A stretch of 7,443 nucleotides of DNA from DATBMY01 sp036554605 (GTDB lineage: Bacteria; Acidobacteriota; Blastocatellia; UBA7656). Both the position numbers and the translations under genes were made by a program. Shown here piece after piece: positions 1 to 6,347 of the stretch. How positions within the stretch are numbered: the stretch's first letter is position 1; the number at the start of each line of letters is the position of its first letter. The notes under the pieces are model-generated. The model was not told the origin of the DNA. It saw only the letters and a program-made list of their open reading frames with translations, and ran no database searches. The stretch covers positions 1 through 7,443 of the forward strand of contig DATBMY010000377.1 of the NCBI GenBank assembly GCA_036554605.1, read 5' to 3'.

Positions 1-1390
1 CCGCATTGTTGAAAAGTACTATGCCTCTGCCGCCGGGTGCGGCTGGAAGCGGCGGCATATTCTCCGGCTCCGTTCCGTTATCGCTCGCCGAGCTGCGATT
101 GACCGTCGCCGTAGTGCCTGTGTCGAGCTGAATGCCGTTTCCTATCCGGCTACGGTCAAATGATGAACGATCGACGCTCAGCATGGCCGGGCTGCCTGAA
201 AACTGAGCCGCGACCAGCCCGTTGTCCCAGACCCCGGCGGTGCTAATGTGCTCAAGGGTCATTGATGAGCCGAGATTGATAACTCCGCGCCCCGGCGTGG
301 TGCTATCAGGCCCCTGGCTTATAAAGTGAATGTCGCGCAGCAGAATGTTTTGGCTCCGAAAGGCCGAAAAGGCATCCCCCATCGCGGGGCTAATGTGTGT
401 GGCAGCCGGCCCCGCCCCTTGAAATGTCCAGCTTGATTTTTGCGAGATACTCACTCGCTCGGGGTAATTGCCCGCGGCGATACGAATGATCGTGCCCGGC
501 GGGGGATTTGAGGCTAGCGCCGCGCCGATTGTCGAATAGGGCATTTGTTGCGCGCCGCTGGCTGGACCGCTTGCGCCCGCGCGAACGAACCTGGAATTCG
601 CGGTGTTGAAATATCCGACCAGCGGCCGCATGCCCGGCCCGCCGTAGAAATGTACTAGGTCAGGAATCAGGTTGCGGTCATAATCGATGTACCAGACCCC
701 GTCGCGAAAGATCACCAGGTCGGCCGCGCCATCGTGATTGAAGTCGGCTGCGATAGGAATATCGTTCGCGGCACCGCCGAAGAAATAGATAGCATCCGCC
801 GTTCCGTTCCAGTCAGCGTCGACAAACCATTGACCTTGCCGGAAGATTGCACGGTCTACAATTCCATCGCCGGTGAAATCGGCAACTACAGGTATATCAC
901 CGCTGACTCCGCCGTATGAGGATACGCGGTCGGGAACCCCATCGAAGTTAAAGTCCAGATACCAGACCCCGTTATTTCTGAAGACTCCGATGTCCGCCTT
1001 CCCATCGGCGTTGAAATCGGCAACTACGGGCGTATCCAGGGTCGGCGGCCCTCCGAAGATAACTTGCCTGTCGGCGATTGTGTCGTTGAAGTAATCGATG
1101 TACCACGCGCCATTGTTGTACGCGACGAGATCGGTTATCGTATCGCCGTCAAAATCTCCGACCAGACCGATAAATGATGAAGCGCCATAACTCACGGTTC
1201 GATCCGGAGTCGAATCGCCATTATAGTCAATGTAAAACAGCGGAGAGTTCGTTACCTTCAGCGCATATTCGAGAGGTGCATAGGCGCGGGCTTCGACCGC
1301 GCTGCATATTACAAGCGTGATGAGCAATAGAGACATTCGATAGAAAAAGGCGAGCGCCTTTGAACAATATATAATTGTCGATGAATTCAA
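1..1390 (-). CDS. Secreted FG-GAP/VCBS-repeat protein with parallel beta-helix domain (3' end outside window)
   Basis: The 463 visible codons run off the left edge, so the C-terminus is missing. I chose TTG at 1388-1390 because GAGGGGG (1398-1404) lies 7 bases upstream; an in-frame ATG at 1334-1336 (codon 19) lacks such a site. Residues 1-36 form a signal peptide: a hydrophobic core around 19-30, then an A-R-A cleavage motif, so the product is exported. Residues about 50-270 hold four to five repeats of about 46 residues, each with an Asp-rich calcium-loop motif (GDFDGDTITD at 78, ADFNADGKAD at 124, ADFTGDGIVD at 170, ADFNHDGAAD at 215) and a W-Y/F-[IVL]-D strand; the last copy is degenerate. 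From about 283, PYSTIGAAL followed by IIRIAAGNYPERV is the usual opening of a pectin-lyase-like right-handed beta-helix. Such proteins are often surface adhesins or glycan-binding proteins; no enzymatic role can be assigned. It probably has its own promoter. Confidence 0.85.
   Translation of the reverse strand, partial: MNSSTIIYCSKALAFFYRMSLLLITLVICSAVEARAYAPLEYALKVTNSPLFYIDYNGDSTPDRTVSYGASSFIGLVGDFDGDTITDLVAYNNGAWYIDYFNDTIADRQVIFGGPPTLDTPVVADFNADGKADIGVFRNNGVWYLDFNFDGVPDRVSSYGGVSGDIPVVADFTGDGIVDRAIFRQGQWFVDADWNGTADAIYFFGGAANDIPIAADFNHDGAADLVIFRDGVWYIDYDRNLIPDLVHFYGGPGMRPLVGYFNTANSRFVRAGASGPASGAQQMPYSTIGAALASNPPPGTIIRIAAGNYPERVSISQKSSWTFQGAGPAATHISPAMGDAFSAFRSQNILLRDIHFISQGPDSTTPGRGVINLGSSMTLEHISTAGVWDNGLVAAQFSGSPAMLSVDRSSFDRSRIGNGIQLDTGTTATVNRSSASDNGTEPENMPPLPAAPGGRGIVLFNNA
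581..1237 (-). repeat. Protein-level FG-GAP repeat block in the beta-helix protein
   Basis: Four clear repeats and one degenerate repeat of about 46 residues share a W-Y-[IL]-D strand, an F/Y-G-G turn, a D-[IT]-P-[IV]-V/A-A-D-F segment and an Asp-rich loop. The DNA copies have diverged, so the block is old compared with the array in the neighbouring protease gene. The family usually folds as beta-propeller blades. Confidence 0.7.
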
Positions 1391-1397
1391 TTTCGTG

Positions 1398-1404
1398 CCC
1401 CCTC
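1398..1404 (-). promoter_or_regulatory. Ribosome binding site deciding the TTG start of the beta-helix protein
   Basis: GAGGGGG on the minus strand sits 7 bases before TTG (1388-1390). It supports a non-ATG start that adds 18 residues to the signal-peptide n-region. Confidence 0.6.
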
Positions 1405-1432
1405 AAATTAACCTGGATTGTGGCTACGTGTA

Positions 1433-1441
1433 ATTGTATCA
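1433..1441 (-). promoter_or_regulatory. Candidate extended -10 promoter of the beta-helix gene
   Basis: The minus strand reads TGATACAAT, a TGn extended -10 with a 5/6 match to TATAAT. The predicted start of transcription is near 1426, giving a leader of about 36 bases that contains the ribosome site. The -35 position (GATTTT at 17-base spacing) is poor, which is tolerable for an extended -10 promoter. Motif evidence only. Confidence 0.4.
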
Positions 1442-1624
1442 CGCGATTCAATAATAAAATCTTCACGGGCTGGAAGCGCTTTGGCAAAGAAGGGCAGACC
1501 TCTTTCAAGATTCAGGGTTAAGTTTCAAGCAAACGAAAAAACTCAACCCGGTTTCTGAAATAGGCCCCATAGAGACAGGATCAACGGCGGAAAATAAAGC
1601 TCACTTCACCATTATTGCTTTCGA

Positions 1625-4525
1625 TCACAAGCCATCCCAATCGCCGACAATCGGAGTGTCGCCCACCGCTCCATACGGTATCGACAGATCCGGAAAGCCT
1701 GCCGTGTTGCTGTTTCTCAAAAAGAAGATCGAGCCACCCGGCCTGTACAATCCTATCGTCATCGTCCCGTCTCCATTCCAGTCTCCCACCACCGGACGGT
1801 CTCCTACTGCTCCATAAGGCACGCTGATGTCGGGGAAGCCTGCCGTGTTGGAGTTCCTCAAAAAGAATATCGAGCCAGCCGGCCTGTAAAGCCCGATGGT
1901 CATCGTGCCGTTGCCGTCCCAATCACCCACTACCGGCATATCGCCCACCGCTCCATAAGGCACGCTGATGTCGGGGAATCCGCTGGTGTTGGAGTTTCGC
2001 AAATAGAAGGTTGACGTGCTCGGGCGATAGACGCCGATGGTCCAGACTCCGTCGCCGTTCCAGTCGCCGACGATGGGGATGTCGCCGCCCGGGCCGTCGC
2101 CGAACGAGACGATGATATCGGGGAAGCCGGCGGAGTTGGAGTTGCGCAGGAAGAAGGAGGAGGAGGAGGGGCGGTAGAGGCCGATGGTAGTATCGCCGTC
2201 GCCGTCCCAATCGCCGGCCAGGGGGAGGTCACCGGGTGCGCCGAACGGCACGCTGATGTCGGGGAAGCCCGTCGAGTTAGTGTTTCGCAAGAAGAAGAAA
2301 TTGCCGCCCGGACGGAATAGCCCTATCGTGTCGGTCCCGTCTCCTGTTGATGCGGGACCGATAGTAAAGTTGGCATTTGAAATATCAAAGAAGATGTTGC
2401 CGACGGCTTCGACTTTGATGCGCGCCAAAGAGGTTGGCGTATTGGGTATAACAACTGTTTCAGACCCGTCATTAAGTGTGTTGGCTGAAAGGACCTGCGG
2501 GAAAGTGTTGCCCCCGTCCGTAGAGAGTAAAAGCCGGACATTAGCGCAATTGACCGGCGCGTTTGCCGTGTTCGCAACGCTCCAGGTCACTAGCTGCGAC
2601 GTCCCGGCCCCCCATGAAAGCGCGCTATTGGGCTGGGTAATGGCAAAAGGCCCGGCCGTAGAGACCACGCTCACTTGCATGGGCGCATTCGCCGTGCCGC
2701 CGCCCGCCGCGCGGTTGTCGCGCGCCGTAATGCGAAAGTTCATCGTCCGCGTCGTGGATGGAAGGGTCTCTCCCGTCAAACAGGAGCCGCCACAGCTGTA
2801 ATTTGTCGGAGGCGAATTGGCGTTGTTGAGAACGTATTGCATTCGCGGAAAGTTACGCGAAGTGCTCGATGTGGGAAGCCACGAACGGAAGATTGGCCGC
2901 GTGCCATCATCCGTGTTCGGCGGCGAAGCCGTTCCCAGATCAAACTCTTCCCAAACGCACGTAAGCGCGTCTCCATTCGGGTCGGTGACGCTGGCGTTGA
3001 GCACGAAAGGCGTGTTTGCGGGAATCGTGAAGTTGCTAAGTGTCGCTATCGTGGGCGCGCCGTTGCCTGTTGCCGTGGTCGCAGCGCAACTGCCCGAGCC
3101 CGATGCATAACTGACAATCTGTTCCAGGCTGCCTGTATGAAAATAGAGATCGGGATCGGGTTGCAGATTATCCGAGCCGCAAACGCTGTATCCCATGAGG
3201 GTCGAGCCGCTGCCGGGTTCGTATGCGCCCTGCCCGGTCCTATTGCCGGAACATCCGCTCGTAGTGCTGTTGAAGCTATGCGGGGCGCTGAATTGATGGG
3301 CGATCTCGTGCGTCAGGCCGACGACGAAAAAGCTGTGCGGGAAAGATGAGACCGCGCCTCCCATCGACGACACGCCTCTAGCTTTGCCACTTGCGCAGAC
3401 AACGCCGAGCGAGGCGATCCCTGAGAAGGCTACGGAGCCAGCGCCGACCGGGATGCCTCCGAAGACATGCCCGATGTCGTAATTGCCTGAGCCGATCACC
3501 GCATTGAGCTTCGTTTGATTCTCGGAAAGCATCGCGAACGGCGAGTCGTTCGTATAACCATCCGTTGCCGCATCGGTCAATATTATGCTCGTTTCGTTGC
3601 CGATCAATTGAAAGGCAATGGTCGCCTCTTTTCGATAGATTGCGTTTACTTGATTGACGAGCGTCGTGATTCGCGAGAGCGCCGTATTGACGTTGCCGCC
3701 GCCATACTGCTGTGTGAATTCGCCTGTCGCGGCGACCGCAAGCCTGTAGGTGCGCAGCATCGTGCCCGTGACGAACGACGGTGCGGCCTCTCCCTGATTT
3801 AATGCTATGCCGCGCTGCTCTGCGTCCGCGATCTCTTCATCCGAAAGCATGCAGGAAAGCGATAACTTATCCGTAGAGATGTCGTGATTGAAATAAGAGA
3901 TATAGGTCGTCGTGTCGAGCGGCGAAAGCGGTTCTACGAAAGAAGCCCCTTCCTCCGAAAGTACAATCGCGTGCAGCCCCTCCGGGGTCCAATCGAAGCG
4001 CGTCGTGGCCGCCGGATCATCGATTCCTTGCCCGCTATAGGTCTTGATTTCCGGATACTGAAGGGCGAGAGAGGGTTCCATGACGGGCGATTCTTCAACG
4101 CGAAATCTCGCAAGCCCTCCGCCCGGCTTCGGCAGCGTCAAGATTACCTGCTTGTTTGCCGCTTCATCCGTGAATTCCATCGGCGCCTGGCTGAGCTGCT
4201 GGGCGAGCTCGTCCTGATTCAACTGATTTGTTGAATAAGATTCGGGGAGCGTTCTCTCGTCTCCGGACGGCAAGGCCGCCGTATCAAATGCCGGTTGCCA
4301 GAGCCCGTCGCTTAATCTCCGTTGATCTCTACCCGAGCGGGCGGCGGCGGCAGTCCGGGCCTCCGGATCGACCTTCACGCGTTGAACATTGGCTGAGGAC
4401 AGACTGATGGCGGAGAAATATATGACGACCAGGACCATGATGGAAGTGATCCGCACCCAATGAAGATTATTATGGCGCATCCCTGCCCGTTCACCGGCAG
4501 CCTGTTTTCGATCTGCTTTTTGCAT
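1625..4525 (-). CDS. Secreted reprolysin-like (metzincin) zinc metalloprotease with C-terminal FG-GAP-type repeats
   Basis: This is a 966-residue exported endopeptidase. I chose ATG 4523-4525 because AAGGAG (4531-4536) is 5 bases upstream; the frame stays open to an ATG at 4618, which has no ribosome site and would bury the signal peptide. Order of parts: basic n-region and hydrophobic segment (about 18-45, cleavage after SSA); propeptide-like region (about 114-216); catalytic domain (about 256-477); an Ig/PKD-like domain (about 488-621); a second Ig-like domain with an LSTDGG motif (about 626-722); five 46-49-residue repeats (728-963). The zinc site HEIAHQFSAPH (406-416) gives H406, E407, H410 and H416, and M444 in LMGYS fits the Met-turn. 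The usual metzincin Gly is Ser413. The family is secreted and probably activated by propeptide removal; the substrate is unknown. The protein ends at GDWDGL, the start of a sixth repeat. Confidence 0.9.
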   Translation of the reverse strand: MQKADRKQAAGERAGMRHNNLHWVRITSIMVLVVIYFSAISLSSANVQRVKVDPEARTAAAARSGRDQRRLSDGLWQPAFDTAALPSGDERTLPESYSTNQLNQDELAQQLSQAPMEFTDEAANKQVILTLPKPGGGLARFRVEESPVMEPSLALQYPEIKTYSGQGIDDPAATTRFDWTPEGLHAIVLSEEGASFVEPLSPLDTTTYISYFNHDISTDKLSLSCMLSDEEIADAEQRGIALNQGEAAPSFVTGTMLRTYRLAVAATGEFTQQYGGGNVNTALSRITTLVNQVNAIYRKEATIAFQLIGNETSIILTDAATDGYTNDSPFAMLSENQTKLNAVIGSGNYDIGHVFGGIPVGAGSVAFSGIASLGVVCASGKARGVSSMGGAVSSFPHSFFVVGLTHEIAHQFSAPHSFNSTTSGCSGNRTGQGAYEPGSGSTLMGYSVCGSDNLQPDPDLYFHTGSLEQIVSYASGSGSCAATTATGNGAPTIATLSNFTIPANTPFVLNASVTDPNGDALTCVWEEFDLGTASPPNTDDGTRPIFRSWLPTSSTSRNFPRMQYVLNNANSPPTNYSCGGSCLTGETLPSTTRTMNFRITARDNRAAGGGTANAPMQVSVVSTAGPFAITQPNSALSWGAGTSQLVTWSVANTANAPVNCANVRLLLSTDGGNTFPQVLSANTLNDGSETVVIPNTPTSLARIKVEAVGNIFFDISNANFTIGPASTGDGTDTIGLFRPGGNFFFLRNTNSTGFPDISVPFGAPGDLPLAGDWDGDGDTTIGLYRPSSSSFFLRNSNSAGFPDIIVSFGDGPGGDIPIVGDWNGDGVWTIGVYRPSTSTFYLRNSNTSGFPDISVPYGAVGDMPVVGDWDGNGTMTIGLYRPAGSIFFLRNSNTAGFPDISVPYGAVGDRPVVGDWNGDGTMTIGLYRPGGSIFFLRNSNTAGFPDLSIPYGAVGDTPIVGDWDGL
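1637..2344 (-). repeat. Five tandem ~141-bp coding repeats (FG-GAP-like) in the protease C-terminus
   Basis: The units are 1637-1777, 1778-1918, 1919-2059, 2060-2206 and 2207-2344, encoding 46-49 residues each. The shared core is DGDGT-TIGLYRP, FFLRNSNTAGFPDISVP-YGAVGD, then P-VVGDW. The last three units are the most alike at both protein and DNA level; for example the plus-strand string ctccataaggcacgctgatg recurs in units 3 and 4. Unit 2 carries a two-residue insertion (FGDGPGGD). The Asp-rich D-W-[DN]-G-D/N-G loops suggest calcium binding. Confidence 0.88.
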
Positions 4526-4530
4526 AGTCA

Positions 4531-4536
4531 CTCCTT
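4531..4536 (-). promoter_or_regulatory. Ribosome binding site of the metalloprotease
   Basis: AAGGAG on the minus strand lies 5 bases before ATG 4523-4525. It decides that start over the in-frame upstream ATG codons at 4546 and 4618. Confidence 0.75.
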
Positions 4537-4580
4537 CGACAGACATGGATCTATTGATGAGCCTTAAACCGGTAGAGCGC

Positions 4581-4813
4581 CGCTCGCTCGTACACTCTCC
4601 GAGCCCTACCCGGCTCAAGCCACGGCATCGACAAGGCTCTGTGAGGGTTTGGGAAGATCACCGCGCGGGTCGACAATCCTCTATGTAAGTGTGAAGGGGC
4701 ATTAATTCGCTCGCTACACGAGCAGCCTATTACGCGAGAGATCACTTCAAATATGATGTTGAATCTTAATCGAGCGATCCCCACTTGAAATGCATAGACA
4801 ACCCGAGCGAGCG
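4581..4813. repeat. Inverted 10-bp repeats CGCTCGCTCG / CGAGCGAGCG upstream of the protease
   Basis: CGCTCGCTCG at 4581-4590 and its exact reverse complement at 4804-4813 flank shorter partial copies at 4708-4715 (CGCTCGCT) and 4771-4776 (CGAGCG). They could be operator half-sites for a regulator of the protease, or chance in GC-rich DNA. Confidence 0.3.
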
Positions 4814-4933
4814 TTAAAATTCTACCTGTACTTTCTTGAGAGAGCCATACAAAAGTTGGCATCCAGGGATCCAATTCGGCCGCGAGTCTTATCAAACCTC
4901 AAAGTCAAGCGAGAGTAATCGAAATTGCGCGGA

Positions 4934-4973
4934 ACTAAGAATGCCCGCTGCGAGAGCAATGCAACGGGCTTCT
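4934..4973 (-). terminator. Candidate intrinsic terminator of the thioredoxin-like gene
   Basis: On the minus strand GCCCGTTGC (4969-4961) pairs with GCAGCGGGC (4951-4943) as a 9-bp stem with one G-U wobble, perfect on this strand but mismatched on the plus strand. The loop is 9 bases. Flanking AGAA and TTCT could extend the stem around a bulged A. A moderately T-rich stretch (ATTCTTAGTT) follows. It starts about 20 bases after the stop codon. The weak T-tract limits confidence. Confidence 0.5.
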
Positions 4974-4990
4974 GCTCACCGGTGCTTGAG

Positions 4991-5626
4991 CTATTGGTTT
5001 AACCTCTGTTCGATAAACTTCTCGGCCTCGGATTCGATTATCTCGCCCGAAACGGTATGGACGCGGCGGGCAAGCGGCGTACCTTCGGCGGCGGGCAGCA
5101 GGTCCTGCGCTTCAACGATGACGTAGAAGGGCGTTCCCCATTTGCGCTCGTCTTTTACCGCGCGGCGGTATTTGTAATGAAGCGATTTTTTTCGGTCACC
5201 GCGCTTGCTGGTTTCCACGACAACCGGGTAATCGATCCCGATGCGGGCGACGTGCGTCTTAACATCTTCCGGCGTTGAATACTCCGAGACGATGACTACG
5301 CCGACGCCTCGCGAGGCGTACTTATCGTGAAGCCTCTTTAGCACGTGACCGTTGCGATTACTGTTGGAACACCATCCGGCGACGTAGCCGATAATGATCA
5401 ACCGTTTTCCTTCGGCAAAGGCGCGCAGGTTGAAATCATCCCCCCCGGCGGTCTTCAAAGTGAAATCGCGATAATCCATGCTGCGCTCGATAATGGGAGC
5501 GTCCTCGTTTTTGTCGCTTGCCAGGACCGGGCAGGTATTTCCCGCTCCGAGCAAGACACAAACCGTTGCTATCAAGGCAAATCCTTTTTCGGCGCCCCTT
5601 TTAACTGTTTGGCGTTGGTAGCTCAT
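4991..5626 (-). CDS. Exported thioredoxin-fold (redoxin/TlpA-like) protein with a single active-site cysteine
   Basis: The 211-residue product has a basic n-region, a hydrophobic core (about 15-36) and a likely cleavage after VLA (36); no good lipobox is visible. The rest reads as an AhpC-TSA/redoxin fold: FTLKTAGGDDFNL, a strand RLIIIGYVAGWC, a helix, a strand VGVVIVSEY, and the cis-proline loop WGTPFYVIV (Pro166). The active-site position reads W-C86-S-N-S89, so the second Cys of the usual CxxC is Ser. Family members with CxxC reduce disulfides outside the cytoplasm; a monothiol version may act as a peroxidase, an isomerase-like or glutathionylated protein, or a binding protein. I chose ATG 5626; GTG at 5641 is in frame and adds 5 residues. 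Neither has a clear ribosome site. It is divergent from the kinase operon and followed by a terminator-like hairpin. Confidence 0.8.
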   Translation of the reverse strand: MSYQRQTVKRGAEKGFALIATVCVLLGAGNTCPVLASDKNEDAPIIERSMDYRDFTLKTAGGDDFNLRAFAEGKRLIIIGYVAGWCSNSNRNGHVLKRLHDKYASRGVGVVIVSEYSTPEDVKTHVARIGIDYPVVVETSKRGDRKKSLHYKYRRAVKDERKWGTPFYVIVEAQDLLPAAEGTPLARRVHTVSGEIIESEAEKFIEQRLNQ

Positions 5627-5637
5627 TTGTTTATACT
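5609..5637 (+). promoter_or_regulatory. Promoter of the kinase operon, predicting a leaderless mRNA
   Basis: TTGGCG (5609-5614; 4/6 to TTGACA), a 17-base spacer and TATACT (5632-5637; 5/6 to TATAAT). Six bases separate the -10 from the A of ATG 5644, so transcription would start at or next to the start codon. The absence of any Shine-Dalgarno sequence before ATG 5644 agrees. Confidence 0.6.
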
Positions 5638-5643
5638 TCACTT

Positions 5644-6345
5644 ATGCAAATGTACGGCGACCATCAGTTTCCGGGCAAGCTCTTCATCGTCGAGGGCATA
5701 GACGGCTCGGGCAAATCCACGCAGCTCAGCCTGCTACAGCAATGGCTCAAGCGCGAAGGATACATGGTCTTTTTCAGCGAGTGGAATTCGTCGCCTCTTG
5801 TCAAACAGACGACGAGCCGCGGGAAGCGCAAACAGATGCTCACGCCGACGACCTTCTCTTTGATCCACTCCACCGATCTGGCCGACCGCATAGAGCGCCA
5901 CATAATCCCGCCGTTGAAGGCGGGCGCGATAGTGCTTGCGGATCGCTATATTTACACCGCTTTTGCCCGCGACAACGCGCGCGGAGTAAACCCGCGCTGG
6001 GTGCGCGAGCTTTACAGGTTCGCCGTCAAGCCGACAATAGCCTTCTATTTCCGCGTGCCTCTCGACATCGCAATAAAGCGCATACTCGGCGCGCGCGCCG
6101 GATTGAAGTATTACGAGGCGGGACTCGACGTTGGCCTCAGCCCGGACATAGAGGAGAGCTTCAAGATTTTTCAAGGGATGATCTCTGAACGCTACGAACA
6201 GATGGTCTCGGAGTTCAACCTGACGGTGGTCGAGGCGACACGTTCAATAGAAGAGCAGCAGAACGAAGTGCGCGAGCTTGTGGAGCGCGAGCTTAAGGGC
6301 GTGCCCAAGCACCCGCTGCCGCACCTGGATTTTGAAGAGGATTGA
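5644..6345 (+). CDS. Thymidylate kinase-like P-loop nucleotide kinase, canonical Walker A (first of tandem pair)
   Basis: The 233-residue cytoplasmic protein has the dTMP kinase-type fold, near the usual family length (about 205-230). Walker A is GIDGSGKST (18-26) with catalytic Lys24. The DR[YH] motif is DRYIY (100-104), followed by R-D-N-A-R-G and a helix around 118-128. A LID-like segment rich in Lys/Arg is KRILGARAGLKYYEAG (145-160). The TREPGG motif of standard thymidylate kinases, which helps bind the nucleotide, is absent: the position reads FFSEWNSSPL (43-52). Phosphoryl transfer from ATP to a nucleoside monophosphate is therefore likely, but dTMP as substrate is not assured. The start is ATG 5644, exactly where transcription is predicted to begin; ATG 5650 is an alternative. 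Its stop is 2 bases before its paralogue's start, so the two form an operon. Confidence 0.85.
   Translation: MQMYGDHQFPGKLFIVEGIDGSGKSTQLSLLQQWLKREGYMVFFSEWNSSPLVKQTTSRGKRKQMLTPTTFSLIHSTDLADRIERHIIPPLKAGAIVLADRYIYTAFARDNARGVNPRWVRELYRFAVKPTIAFYFRVPLDIAIKRILGARAGLKYYEAGLDVGLSPDIEESFKIFQGMISERYEQMVSEFNLTVVEATRSIEEQQNEVRELVERELKGVPKHPLPHLDFEED
5649..5678 (-). promoter_or_regulatory. Candidate promoter of the thioredoxin-like gene inside the kinase 5' end
   Basis: The minus strand has TTGCCC (5678-5673), an 18-base spacer and TACATT (5654-5649). Predicted transcription start is near 5642, giving a 16-base leader to ATG 5626 or a leaderless GTG at 5641. It lies within the first codons of the divergent kinase gene, so the two promoters would be back to back. 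Match is moderate. Confidence 0.35.
6334..6341 (+). promoter_or_regulatory. Ribosome binding site for the second kinase-like gene, inside the first gene's last codons
   Basis: GAAGAGGA overlaps the final Glu-Glu-Asp codons of the upstream gene and sits 6 bases before TTG 6348. It favours that start over the TTG at 6342, which would directly abut it. Confidence 0.6.
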
Positions 6346-6347
6346 GC

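Larger units (their letters stand above)
4526..4990. other. 465-base intergenic region upstream of the metalloprotease
   Basis: I see no convincing gene here. It holds the protease ribosome site (4531-4536), a short perfect hairpin GAGCC-6-GGCTC (4601-4616), scattered copies of a CGCTCGCT motif, and the terminator-like hairpin of the thioredoxin-like gene (4943-4969). A 114-codon minus-strand frame (4551-4895) has no recognisable domain. No strong -35/-10 pair could be placed by eye; TAGAAT on the minus strand near 4820 is the best -10 but lacks a -35. Confidence 0.6.

Noticed and set aside
1227..1508. A 93-codon minus-strand ATG frame overlapping the start of the beta-helix gene
   Set aside because: It is in a different frame from the repeat-bearing protein, shows no domain, and ends inside the signal-peptide/repeat region of the real gene.
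1500..1624. A terminator after the metalloprotease gene
   Set aside because: A T6 run on the minus strand (1534-1539) follows only a 4-bp AAAC/GTTT pairing, too weak to call.
2184..3349. Plus-strand open frames opposite the protease gene (205 and 224 codons)
   Set aside because: They are antisense shadows of a GC-rich coding region with clear domain content on the minus strand; their own translations are low-complexity and Arg/Ala/Pro-rich.
1625..4618. The longer 997-residue reading of the protease starting at ATG 4618
   Set aside because: No Shine-Dalgarno precedes that ATG. The site AAGGAG lies before ATG 4523-4525, and the shorter form places the hydrophobic signal segment nearer the N-terminus.
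4551..4895. A 114-codon minus-strand open frame in the gap upstream of the protease
   Set aside because: It has no recognisable domain and no ribosome site, and it overlaps the protease upstream region. Chance open frames of this length are common here.
4975..4991. Hairpin GCTCA-7-TGAGC touching the thioredoxin-like stop codon
   Set aside because: Only five pairs, partly inside the stop codon, with no T-tract; the adjacent 9-bp stem at 4943-4969 is the better terminator candidate.
5742..6188. Open frames of about 147 codons on both strands over the first kinase gene
   Set aside because: The kinase frame carries Walker A, DRY and other conserved blocks; the alternatives are Arg-rich shadows.
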